Source of the DNA: Methanocalculus natronophilus
Lineage (GTDB): Archaea; Halobacteriota; Methanomicrobia; Methanomicrobiales; Methanocorpusculaceae
Direction of reading: 5' to 3'
Assembly (NCBI RefSeq): GCF_038751955.1
Contig: NZ_JBCEXH010000004.1
Span: 186,001 to 250,000 of the forward strand
Length of the DNA: 64,000 bases
The position numbers were made by a program, and so were the translations under genes. The notes below the pieces were generated by a model. It did not search any database. It saw nothing but the letters and a program-made list of their open reading frames with translations, and had not been told where the DNA came from. This document shows positions 34,259 through 42,328 of this stretch, in pieces. Position 1 is the stretch's first letter. Every line of letters starts with the position of its first letter.

Positions 34259-35345
34259 GAAGAGGAATAAAATCCTCTCCCTGATGAGGCGTATAACGCT
34301 TGAAGACGGTTCGTTTACTGTTTCACAGATAGCTGGTGCTGTTGGTATCCCAAGGACTACTGCCCAGGACTGGATCAACCGTCTTCTCGAGGAGGAATGT
34401 ATCATCCTCGATTCCCCCGGCAAAGGGAGGGAACCTGCACGGTATGTCGCCCGGACAGCACTGCCGCAGACACTCTGCAAGCGGATCTTTACAACCTGTG
34501 ATGATGATATCGTCGAGATCTACCATGAATGTATGAGTGCCGGGTGTGCGGCTTTCTGCAGGCATCATCACGGCCGCACCGGCGGTGTGCTGACACATGT
34601 CAAAAGGGACGGGACCCTTCTCCGGGAACGTGGAGCGATCGGCTCAGTCTCTGCGGATGTGGGGCTTTCACCGCTCCCGGCAGTTGGTGTCATCTCGATT
34701 CAGCGGGAAGATGACAGAATCGTCCATACCATCCGGTCTTTCGGTGGCCCGTCCTATTCGCTCACCGAGATGATGTCACGTGCCCGGGGTGTTCTGGGGG
34801 TTTCAACCCGACGGAGCGGGACGATCGTGGAAGGCGATGTCTATACAAAGGCACTCTCGCTTGTTGTCGTCGGGGTTGATGATACCGACTCCGCTGGTGA
34901 TGGTGCGACATTTGCCCTTGCCTATGCCCTGCTCCAGCAGCTCGGCAGGACTGAGGGGGTGAAGCCGATTGCCCACCAGGTTGCCATGCTCTGGCCGGGG
35001 GTTGCCAATAAGACTGCTGGCAACTCATGCAGCCTCATCGAGTTTGCTGCTGAGCCCGATCATCTGGATGCGATCATTGATCAGGCGATCTCGTTTGTCT
35101 CAGGTGAGTCTGCCTCAGAAGAATGGGGGGTTGCGGTCAGAGTTGGGATCAGGGTACACCCCTTGCTTCGTGCCTATGGGGCAAAGGTCCGGCGGGAGGA
35201 AATTACCCGCGAGGAGGCAGCGGCTCTGGCTGAAGAGACCGGTATCCGTCTTGCCGGGGGGAGGGGGGTTATCGGGGCTCTTGCTGCTGTCTCGCTCCAT
35301 GGATGCGATGAGGAGACGCTGCTCAACCCAAATATTGAAATCTGA
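34242..35345 (+). CDS. HTH protein with TiaS-like DDTDS domain (related to methanogenesis marker 11)
   Basis: 367 residues. Residues about 15-85 form a winged-helix-like HTH (DGSFTVSQIAGAVGIPRTTAQDWINRLLEEECIIL). The middle has an unusual Cys/His block CMSAGCAAFCRHHHGRTGG (about 98-116) that could bind zinc. From about residue 208, VVVGVDDTDSAGDGATFALAYALLQ and AHQVAMLWPGVANKTAGNSCSLIEFAA match the DDTDS-type domain of TiaS (tRNA-Ile2 agmatidine synthetase) and a similar motif in methanogenesis marker protein 11. The rest of TiaS (OB fold, Zn ribbon) is not present. Function unknown; methanogen-specific role is inferred from that resemblance. Confidence 0.6.
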   Translation: MAGVLEKRNKILSLMRRITLEDGSFTVSQIAGAVGIPRTTAQDWINRLLEEECIILDSPGKGREPARYVARTALPQTLCKRIFTTCDDDIVEIYHECMSAGCAAFCRHHHGRTGGVLTHVKRDGTLLRERGAIGSVSADVGLSPLPAVGVISIQREDDRIVHTIRSFGGPSYSLTEMMSRARGVLGVSTRRSGTIVEGDVYTKALSLVVVGVDDTDSAGDGATFALAYALLQQLGRTEGVKPIAHQVAMLWPGVANKTAGNSCSLIEFAAEPDHLDAIIDQAISFVSGESASEEWGVAVRVGIRVHPLLRAYGAKVRREEITREEAAALAEETGIRLAGGRGVIGALAAVSLHGCDEETLLNPNIEI

Positions 35346-35349
35346 TCTC

Positions 35350-36108
35350 TCAGGTTGTATACCCGGTTTTCCAGCCCGTCTCATTCTGCCTGGTGAGCAT
35401 TGCAACGATTGCATCCACCAGTGTTTCTTTCATCACCATTCCTTTCTCAACACTTGCCTTTGTCGGATCTCCTGTTGCGCCGGTATCGGTTATCTCTGAA
35501 GAGAGCCAGATCATCTTCCCAAACTCCGGGAGGTCCGGGACCCGTCCCCTGGCGAGTTCCGGCTGGCAGAGCTCTTCAAAGAGTGCAAGGCCAATTGAGA
35601 GTTCTCCCTCGCCGCCGTGTCCAAGCCCTCCCCAGACCTCGAAGAAGCCATCCGGAAGGAGGGGCCCGAGGCTTTCCCACCATGCACCGAGTGTGATGAT
35701 ATTCATATCCGGATGAGCGGCCTTCACCTTGAGTGCGGCAATCTCGATTGGTGCGATATTGCCGTCATGACCATTGAGAATGAAGATGTTCCTGATGCCC
35801 TCACGATACACCGAGAGCAGAATATCCCTGATAATGGCAGTCTGGGTCTCAAAACCAAGCGAGACGGTGAAAGAGAAGTTGCGGTACTGATCAGATGCCC
35901 CATAGGGGACAACCGGAAGGACGGCTGCACCGGGGATCTTCTCTGCAACCTCTTCGGCAAGGATTGCGGCAGTAAGTGCGTCTGTTCCAAAGGGAAGGTG
36001 GCCGCCGTGGCTTTCGAGGGATCCAAGTGGGAGGATCACGATGTCAAACGGATGATCCCGATACTCTGCTGCCGTCATCTGCTGGATCAGGTGGGGGTTC
36101 TTTTTCAT
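35350..36108 (-). CDS. Creatininase-family protein, possibly ArfB
   Basis: 252 residues of the creatininase family: ILPLGSLESHGGHLPFGTDALTAAILAEEV (metal ligands E, H, D), VLPVVPYGASDQYRNFSFTVSLGF, NIFILNGHDGNIAP (second metal His/Asp) and GGLGHGGEGELSIGLALFEE (E catalytic). In methanogens a family member, ArfB, deformylates a pyrimidine intermediate of F420 and riboflavin synthesis. The neighbouring genes give no further pathway hint, so the assignment to ArfB rests on taxonomy and family only. Convergent with the HTH-DDTDS gene. Confidence 0.8.
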   Translation of the reverse strand: MKKNPHLIQQMTAAEYRDHPFDIVILPLGSLESHGGHLPFGTDALTAAILAEEVAEKIPGAAVLPVVPYGASDQYRNFSFTVSLGFETQTAIIRDILLSVYREGIRNIFILNGHDGNIAPIEIAALKVKAAHPDMNIITLGAWWESLGPLLPDGFFEVWGGLGHGGEGELSIGLALFEELCQPELARGRVPDLPEFGKMIWLSSEITDTGATGDPTKASVEKGMVMKETLVDAIVAMLTRQNETGWKTGYTT

Positions 36109-36217
36109 ATTGCAGTCTGAATGCTGATCTTGTTCTTCTACCTTTTCCCTGTCTGGAGAACCGGGTTTCTCAAGATTCTATAATGAAGGGAGTGTTCATC
36201 GCCCGATCCGATTCTTT

Positions 36218-36224
36218 CTTATAG
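36218..36224 (+). promoter_or_regulatory. TATA-like box of FKBP gene
   Basis: CTTATAG about 27 nt upstream of ATG 36248. Confidence 0.45.
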
Positions 36225-36247
36225 CATCAACCCTTACGTCTCTGGAT

Positions 36248-36682
36248 ATGACAACAGTAGCAATTGGTGATCATGTTAAGGTCCACTATACCGGTACACT
36301 CGAAGACGGCGAGGTTTTTGATTCGTCGCTCGAACGCGAACCGCTTGAGTTCGAAGTCGGTGCCGGCCAGGTGATTGCAGGGTTCGATCAGGGTATCGAA
36401 GGTATGGAGGCAGGAGAGTCCCGCCGCATTGAAGTACCTGCAGACCAGGCATATGGCGAGCGCAACGAAGAGATCGTCTTCCCGGTACCAAAGGACCAGT
36501 TCCCACCGGATATCTCTCCAAGTGTCGGAGACCGTTTCCAGGTGCAGGTTGGAGAAGACCAGGTGATTGAAGTCGGTGTTGCCGAGATCAATGATGACTC
36601 GATCACACTTGATGCAAATCACCCGCTCGCCGGAAAGAACCTCATCTTTGAAGTAACGCTTGTTGAGATTGTTGAGGCCTGA
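36248..36682 (+). CDS. FKBP-type peptidyl-prolyl isomerase (SlyD-like)
   Basis: 144 residues, short-type archaeal FKBP: VKVHYTGTLEDGEVFDSSLEREPLEFEVGAGQVIAGFDQGIEGMEAGESRRIEVP is the isomerase half; residues about 70-125 are the chaperone insert-in-flap (AYGERNEEIVFPVPKDQFP). Lacks the His-rich metal-binding tail of bacterial SlyD. It folds proteins at prolyl bonds in the cytoplasm. Confidence 0.95.
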   Translation: MTTVAIGDHVKVHYTGTLEDGEVFDSSLEREPLEFEVGAGQVIAGFDQGIEGMEAGESRRIEVPADQAYGERNEEIVFPVPKDQFPPDISPSVGDRFQVQVGEDQVIEVGVAEINDDSITLDANHPLAGKNLIFEVTLVEIVEA

Positions 36683-36700
36683 AAAAGCGTCCTCGTCACC

Positions 36701-36714
36701 CTTTTCTTTTTTTT
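36701..36714 (+). terminator. T-rich terminator after FKBP
   Basis: CTTTTCTTTTTTTT shortly after the stop codon, a typical archaeal U-tract terminator. Confidence 0.6.
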
Positions 36715-36821
36715 GAGCATAGTGCTGGTGTGTAGCCTGACGTCTCGCTGCCAACGCACCATGCAGTACCCGTATCGGGATGTTTGTGTTGAAGCCTTGG
36801 GATGGGTTTAAAAAAAAGTGT

Positions 36822-38012
36822 TTAGAAGTCCGTCATGATACGGAACTGATCGATCTCTTCCTGGTTGATCTCTGCTAAGAATTCTTCTGCTGCGTTCTGG
36901 ATATTCTTGCTTGCGGTGATGGCACGGCCGACAACAATGATGTCTGCACCTGATTCAAGGGCTTTCTTAACTACATTCACCCGTATGCCGCCAGCTGTTG
37001 CTACCAGCACCTTCCCGCCTGCAGCCTTCCTGATTGCGGGGATGTCGCCCCAGGAATAGTCTGATCCCTCGGCATCGATTGCCCTGTGCATCTCAACGAT
37101 GTGGGGGAGGGCGTTTGCCTGTGCAAGTGACTTGACCAGGTCAACCGGGCTCTTGACATTGAGCATATCGATGATCGCATAGATTCCGGTTTTCCGGGCC
37201 TCTTTGACGGCTTTCTCAATGGTTGAGACTGGTGCAAGCCCTGAGATGACGACTGCGTCTGCTGAAGCGTTTGCACACATCCGTGTCTCGAGGTTTCCGG
37301 TATCGAGTGTCTTGAGATCGGCGATGATGAAGGAGTTTGGCCTGATCTTTCGGATCTCGCTGATGACCTGGAGGCCGAACTGCTTGATGAGCGGCGTGCC
37401 CGCCTCAATGATCAGGTGGTCGTTTGCGGGGAGTTCTGTTAAGACCCGTTCAACCTGTTTCATATCAACAAGATCCAGTGCAACCTGGAGATATGGCGGG
37501 TTCCAGAGACGCTGAACCTTGAATCCCATAACAGCGTGTGCTGCCCGGTCTTTCTCATGGAGGATCGTCTTCTCGTCAGGGAACTGTTCAAATGCCCTTG
37601 AGAGCGAGAGTTTCATTGCGCCGTAATTGAACCGGTAGATCTTATTGTAGTCTTTTGCATCCGGCGCAAGGTAGACACTGGCGATGATGACGATATCATC
37701 GATATTCATACCGGCAAAGAGCCCCTCTTCCAGGCTGTCGGCAACTGCTTTTGCGACTGCCGCCTGAACTGGTCCAAACATCTCGTTTACCTGTTCTGTC
37801 CGTTTCAGCGTCACTTTCGGAATGATGACGGTTGCGGGTTTTGTCAGGAGATTTGGTCGGATCACAGCCAGAAGAGGCGTGTGTCCTGCCGAGAGCTGGG
37901 ATAGTGCATTGGCAAATGCGGTTCCTACAGGCCCGTTCTTATCTCCTACCAGAAGATCGATGTGCGCAAGTTCTGCGCCATCTCCAACTAATGCTTCACC
38001 TATTGCATACAT
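36822..38012 (-). CDS. Bifunctional formaldehyde-activating enzyme/hexulose-6-phosphate synthase
   Basis: 396 residues, a Fae-Hps fusion. Residues 1-165: Fae domain (GDGAELAHIDLLVGDKNGPVGTAFANAL with the catalytic histidine; it joins formaldehyde to H4MPT). Residues about 170-396: HPS domain, an orotidine-decarboxylase-like barrel (LQVALDLVDMKQVERVL, IADLKTLDTGNLETRM, AQVNALPHIVEMHRAID, VATAGGIRVN, VVGRAIT). In methanogens HPS works backwards to make ribulose 5-phosphate, releasing formaldehyde that Fae captures. Confidence 0.95.
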   Translation of the reverse strand: MYAIGEALVGDGAELAHIDLLVGDKNGPVGTAFANALSQLSAGHTPLLAVIRPNLLTKPATVIIPKVTLKRTEQVNEMFGPVQAAVAKAVADSLEEGLFAGMNIDDIVIIASVYLAPDAKDYNKIYRFNYGAMKLSLSRAFEQFPDEKTILHEKDRAAHAVMGFKVQRLWNPPYLQVALDLVDMKQVERVLTELPANDHLIIEAGTPLIKQFGLQVISEIRKIRPNSFIIADLKTLDTGNLETRMCANASADAVVISGLAPVSTIEKAVKEARKTGIYAIIDMLNVKSPVDLVKSLAQANALPHIVEMHRAIDAEGSDYSWGDIPAIRKAAGGKVLVATAGGIRVNVVKKALESGADIIVVGRAITASKNIQNAAEEFLAEINQEEIDQFRIMTDF

Positions 38013-38143
38013 ACAGATGTTCCTGCCTTGCTGTATTGATATGATTCGTAATTATATAAATTGTCAAGCAGCTGTCTTTCGATCAACCTGCCTGCAGGTT
38101 TCCTGTTATTTCAGAATAAGAGTGGCAATGTGTGGGAAAAAGG

Positions 38144-38321
38144 TGGGGTCGGTGAGATTTGAACTCACGATCGACGGGTCTCTCCGACAGGCGTGAGAAG
38201 CGGATAATTGTGCATCAGCGCTCCAACGGGTCATCATCTTAATCAAATCAGCAGACCCGATTGTTCATCATACGCCAAGACCGCTGGAGCCCGTCGCCAT
38301 ACCGGACTAGGCCACGACCCC
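38144..38321 (-). tRNA. tRNA-Trp (anticodon CCA) with 104-nt intron
   Basis: Exon 1 is 38321-38284 and exon 2 38179-38144. The acceptor GGGGTCG/CGACCCC pairs fully; the T arm is GTGAG-TTCAAAT-CTCAC; the anticodon stem ACGGG/CCCGT encloses CTCCAGA, giving CCA. The intron sits at the canonical 37/38 position. Discriminator A; CCA not encoded. Confidence 0.93.
38180..38283 (-). ncRNA. Intron-encoded box C/D guide RNA for tRNA-Trp positions 34 and 39
   Basis: Reading the minus strand, the intron holds, in order, box C (ATGATGA), D' (CTGA), C' (GATGATGA) and D (CTGA). The guide before D' (CGGGTCTG) is complementary to CAGACCCG of mature tRNA-Trp; the fifth base upstream of D' pairs with C39. The guide before D (TTGGAGCG) pairs with GCTCCAG-region bases, and its fifth base faces C34. 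Known in euryarchaea such as Haloferax; both targets were derived here from the sequence. Confidence 0.85.
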
Positions 38322-38416
38322 CTTTTGTCCAATATAAAATTGTGCTATCCTGATTTAAATATTCCGAACTATTGTTTCGATACTTTTTTTCTCCTGTAGC
38401 TGTTACGTGTTAAGGA

Positions 38417-40117
38417 ATGGTGGTTGGCAGTTATGCATGCGGTGTCTCGGAGATACCGCTGATGGGTGAGACGATTGGTGATATGCTCAATCGTATCGCA
38501 GCGAAATATCCGGATACCGAAGCTCTTGTTTCTGTACACCAGGGAATACGGTATACCTACCGGGAATTTCTTGAAGAGGTGAACCGCTTTGCCCGCGGGC
38601 TGATGTCGCTTGGGGTTGAGCGCGGTGACCGTGTCGCAATCTGGGCTCTGAATTATGCTGAATGGGTCATTATCCAGTTTGCCACAGCAAAAATCGGGGC
38701 TATCATGGTGAATATCAATCCTGCATACCGGACTTATGAGCTTGAGTTTGCCCTGAGGCAGGCCGAGGTCCAGACCCTGATTCTGCAGGATTCATTTAAG
38801 ACATCCGATTATGTCGGCATGTTCTACGAGGCATGTCCCGAGGCGCTAGAGTCACGGCCCGGAAAGATCAAAGCCGATTCATTTCCTTTCCTCAAACATG
38901 TCATCTTCATGGGTGAAGAGAAGAAGAGCGGGATGTTTACCTGGAATGAGATTTGCGAGAAGGCTGGCGAGGTATCATCAGCTGAGCTCACAGAACGGGA
39001 GGCTGTTTTGGAGTTTGATGATCCAATCAATATCCAGTATACGTCCGGAACAACCGGGTTTCCAAAAGGGGTTGTCCTCTCCCACCACAGTATCATGAAT
39101 AACGGGTTTATCATCGGCGAGGGGATGCGGTTTACCGAAAAAGACCGGCTCTGTATTCCGGTTCCGTTCTATCACTGTTTTGGGATGGTGCTCTCAAACC
39201 TTGCCTGTGTAACCCATGGGTCGACGATGGTCCTCCCCTCCCCTGTCTTCAATGCAGGTGCGGTGCTCCAGGCGATCCAGGATGAGCGCTGTACAGCTGT
39301 TCATGGTGTTCCAACAATGTTCATCGCAGAACTGTCGCATCCTGATTTTGACTCTTTTTCACTTGATACGCTCAGGACCGGGATCATGGCGGGATCTCCC
39401 TGCCCGATAGAAGTGATGAAGGAGGTGAATACCCGGATGCATATGTCCGAGATTGTCATCGTCTATGGCCAGACCGAGACGGCACCCGGGGTGACGATGT
39501 CGACAGTGACGGATCCCCTTGAACGGCGGGTATCTACTGTCGGGCGTGTGATGCCGCATACCGAGCTGAAGATCATTGATCCCAATACCCGGCGGCTTGT
39601 GCCACGGGGAGAGCCGGGCGAGATCTGTGCCCGCGGATACATGGTGATGAAGTGCTACTACAACAATCCAAGCGCTACCCATAACACCATTGATCCAAAT
39701 GGATGGAACCATACCGGCGATCTCGGTGTCATGGATGAGGAAGGATATTTCCGGATTGTCGGGAGGCTGAAAGAGATGGTGATCAGGGGTGGCGAGAATA
39801 TCTATCCCCGCGAGATCGAGGAGTACCTGCATAACCATCCGGCGATAGCGGATGTCTATGTGATCGGGGTTCCTGATATCAGGTATGGCGAGGAGCTGAT
39901 GGCCTGGGTGAAAGTTGAGGATGGCGCTACCCTGACCGAGGAGGAGATCCGTTCGTTCTGCAAAGGCCGGATCGCCCACTTCAAAATACCCCGCTACTAT
40001 ATGTTCGTCGATTCGTTCCCAATGACCATCTCTGGCAAGATCCAGAAGTTCAAGATGCGTGAGATCGCAATTAAAGAGCTCGGTCTTGAGGATGCCGAGA
40101 GCGTTGAGACTGCCTGA
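38417..40117 (+). CDS. AMP-binding acyl-CoA synthetase
   Basis: 566 residues. Activates a carboxylic acid with ATP to acyl-AMP then acyl-CoA. P-loop motif YTSGTTGFPKGVVLSH near residue 213; VPFYHCFGM; YGQTETAPGVTMS; GWNHTGDLGVMDEEGYFRIVGRLKEMVIRGGENIYPREIEE (hinge and A8); and the final Lys region PMTISGKIQKFKMRE. Reads like medium/long-chain acyl-CoA synthetases; the acid is not determinable. In methanogens these serve lipid or acid scavenging; no other fatty-acid genes are near. ATG/GTG 38417 is the annotated start; a later one (38462) is possible. Confidence 0.9.
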   Translation: MVVGSYACGVSEIPLMGETIGDMLNRIAAKYPDTEALVSVHQGIRYTYREFLEEVNRFARGLMSLGVERGDRVAIWALNYAEWVIIQFATAKIGAIMVNINPAYRTYELEFALRQAEVQTLILQDSFKTSDYVGMFYEACPEALESRPGKIKADSFPFLKHVIFMGEEKKSGMFTWNEICEKAGEVSSAELTEREAVLEFDDPINIQYTSGTTGFPKGVVLSHHSIMNNGFIIGEGMRFTEKDRLCIPVPFYHCFGMVLSNLACVTHGSTMVLPSPVFNAGAVLQAIQDERCTAVHGVPTMFIAELSHPDFDSFSLDTLRTGIMAGSPCPIEVMKEVNTRMHMSEIVIVYGQTETAPGVTMSTVTDPLERRVSTVGRVMPHTELKIIDPNTRRLVPRGEPGEICARGYMVMKCYYNNPSATHNTIDPNGWNHTGDLGVMDEEGYFRIVGRLKEMVIRGGENIYPREIEEYLHNHPAIADVYVIGVPDIRYGEELMAWVKVEDGATLTEEEIRSFCKGRIAHFKIPRYYMFVDSFPMTISGKIQKFKMREIAIKELGLEDAESVETA

Positions 40118-40180
40118 CCCTCTCAATTCTGATCTTAAACCCACAGAAGGCTTGATAACCCTTCACCACAACCCTTTCCC

Positions 40181-41113
40181 ATGGGGTATGAGATAGTTCT
40201 CATCGATCTGGGTGAGAAGGATAAACTCCTGTCTTCGCTTGACAGGTCCCGGCTTTACGAGGTCAGAAGCGAGATCCATGGGTGCTGTATCAAGCTGCTC
40301 ACGGATTCGGATGAGGTGAAGAACCGCTATTCCGAGAACTTCTTTTTTGCATCGCAGTCGATCCGGTCGCATGGCCGTCTCTTTGTCCTCGAAAACGAGG
40401 CGTTTCCCGAAAACGCAGTCCGGTACGATCCCGTCTCAAAGACAGCATTCCTCTTTAATATGACCTATTACGGGTGGATCAAGTCGATTGCACTTGCTCT
40501 TGCGGGCGATATCCTGGAAGACGGCCACGGGATTGCGTCGTGTCATGGTGCCTGTCTGGATTACCGGGGTGAAGGCTTTGCGATCGTCGGGACGTCGGGT
40601 GCAGGAAAGACGACCCAGACATATGGGTTTCTGCTTGATGAGTCCGTCAGGGCAATTGCAGACGACTGGTTCTTCTTCAGGATCTTCGGAGGTGAAGCGC
40701 TTGCATACTCAAGTGAAAAGAACTTTTATATACGGGCTGATCTTGCTGCTGCATGGCCTTCCTTTGCCCCATTGCTCAAGCGGGCAGATTATGATGCAGA
40801 AGGGCGGGCGGTTGTTGATCTCCGGTGGGCGATCGGGAAGGGCCGGATCTTTCCCCTGACAACGCTCCGGCGGCTTCTGATCCTGACACCAGAAGAGGTG
40901 GAGGTACGGACGCTCTCCCCGGATGAGGCACTGTCGATGCTTGAACACAACTCCTATTTCAACCCCCATCTGCTTGTGAAGAGCGGGTATAAGGCAGAGG
41001 CAAGGCAGACGTACTACCGGTGGCTCCTTGAACGGGTGGAGGTGCAGCTTGTTGGACGGAAGGGAACACCTGAGGAGACGCTTGCACTGTTGCGGGATAT
41101 CATTGGGATCTGA
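40181..41113 (+). CDS. HPr-kinase-like P-loop protein
   Basis: 310 residues. Walker A is seen at about residue 137 (VGTSGAGKTTQTYGFL), with HGACLDYRGEGFAIV before it and ADDWFFFRIFGG after it, the layout of the C-terminal HPr kinase/phosphorylase domain (COG1493). The N-terminal 130 residues are unlike the bacterial enzyme and the HPr protein is absent from archaea of this type, so the substrate must differ. Distinct residues that bind HPr cannot be judged. Follows the acyl-CoA synthetase. Confidence 0.6.
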   Translation: MGYEIVLIDLGEKDKLLSSLDRSRLYEVRSEIHGCCIKLLTDSDEVKNRYSENFFFASQSIRSHGRLFVLENEAFPENAVRYDPVSKTAFLFNMTYYGWIKSIALALAGDILEDGHGIASCHGACLDYRGEGFAIVGTSGAGKTTQTYGFLLDESVRAIADDWFFFRIFGGEALAYSSEKNFYIRADLAAAWPSFAPLLKRADYDAEGRAVVDLRWAIGKGRIFPLTTLRRLLILTPEEVEVRTLSPDEALSMLEHNSYFNPHLLVKSGYKAEARQTYYRWLLERVEVQLVGRKGTPEETLALLRDIIGI

Positions 41114-41206
41114 GTGGCTGGATTGGTGGCAGCTGCTATGAATTGTCTTGTTCCTTTATTTTTCAAAATCGGCAGACAAAAGTAGCCTTCAATGAAATGA
41201 TTTAGC

Positions 41207-42151
41207 ATGAAATATTATCCTGACAGTCACTCACTCCTTACGTATGCTGAAGTAAACCTGGCAATCCGGGAGGTCTTTGCAGAGCATGGCAGAGGCAATG
41301 TCCAGATGCCGTCCAAGATCTACATCACCTTTCCAGAGGGTGATTTCCGGACGATGCCCGCATCAATTCCTGGCATTGGTCTTGCAGGGGTGAAGATAGT
41401 CTCGGTTCACCCGGAGAATCCATCCCGCAACCTTCCGACAGTGATGGCAACCACGCTCCTGATTGATCCGGAAACCGGGTTTCCAACTGCGTTTATCAAT
41501 GCAACCGCCCTGACCGATATGAGAACAGGAGCTGGCGGTGCTGTTGCTGTGACCCATCTTGCAGCCCAATCTTCCCGCCCGCTCACCCTTGGATTTGTTG
41601 GTGCCGGCAGGCAGGCGCATGCCCAGCTCCAGGCAATTGCAGAGGACGCTGCTCTTGAGAAAATTCTTGTCTGGAGCAGGAAGGAGAAGACCAGGGAGGC
41701 TTTTGCCGCACAGTACCCCGCATATGAGAGTATCCCCGTTGATACTGTTGAGAAGGCCTGTGACTGCGATATCCTGATTACAACAACGCCGTCCCGTGAG
41801 CCATTGATTCGCTCCGACTGGATACGGACCGGTACCCATATCAATGCAATCGGTGCCGACGCACCCGGCAAACAGGAGCTTGATCCGGCGCTTCTGCTTC
41901 GATCTGAGGTATTCATCGATGACTATGAACAGGCGGTTCATTCAGGCGAAGTCAATGTCCCAATCAGCCAGGGGGTATACAGTCCTGATCAGATCAGCGG
42001 GACACTCGGCGAGGTGGTGATTCAGAAGAAGAAGCGGTCGTCACCTGATGCGATCACGATCTTTGACTCAACCGGCCTTGCAATCCAGGATCTGGCGATA
42101 GCAAGGCTTGTTGTTGATAAGATGGAAGGAACTGAGCTTTTGTTTCCCTGA
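41207..42151 (+). CDS. Ornithine cyclodeaminase/alanine dehydrogenase family protein
   Basis: 314 residues. The family fold is seen: YITFPEGDFRTMPASIPGIGLAGVKIVSVHPENPSRNLPTVMA (substrate lysine/arginine region), TALTDMRTGAGGAVAVTHLA, and the NAD-binding LGFVGAGRQAHAQLQAIAED. Candidate enzymes are archaeal L-alanine dehydrogenase or ornithine cyclodeaminase; the residues do not let me choose. Alone on its transcript. Confidence 0.85.
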   Translation: MKYYPDSHSLLTYAEVNLAIREVFAEHGRGNVQMPSKIYITFPEGDFRTMPASIPGIGLAGVKIVSVHPENPSRNLPTVMATTLLIDPETGFPTAFINATALTDMRTGAGGAVAVTHLAAQSSRPLTLGFVGAGRQAHAQLQAIAEDAALEKILVWSRKEKTREAFAAQYPAYESIPVDTVEKACDCDILITTTPSREPLIRSDWIRTGTHINAIGADAPGKQELDPALLLRSEVFIDDYEQAVHSGEVNVPISQGVYSPDQISGTLGEVVIQKKKRSSPDAITIFDSTGLAIQDLAIARLVVDKMEGTELLFP

Positions 42152-42212
42152 TCTGACCTGGTTATTCTCTCTCTTTAAAATCAGGTGGGCCTGTCGGTTT
42201 TCCGTCTCCGAA

Positions 42213-42232
42213 GAATATATTAACGTGGTTAA
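42213..42232 (+). promoter_or_regulatory. TATA box and TTAAC-GTG-GTTAA palindrome upstream of AOR
   Basis: GAATATAT-type box at 42213-42220 is followed directly by the perfect 13-bp palindrome TTAACGTGGTTAA (42220-42232). The gene starts about 100 nt downstream, implying a leader of roughly 80 nt. Candidate repressor site. Confidence 0.45.
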
Positions 42233-42328
42233 CTTAAATCGAGCAATGGATGCCTGGTCAGGTGTCCAAACGGGTGGGTTAAAGAACTGAGTCGTTTTCC
42301 CATCCTTTCGTACCAGGAGGTTTTGGTT

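Noticed and set aside
33485-34480. Minus-strand frame over homoserine dehydrogenase
   Set aside because: Antisense shadow of hom.
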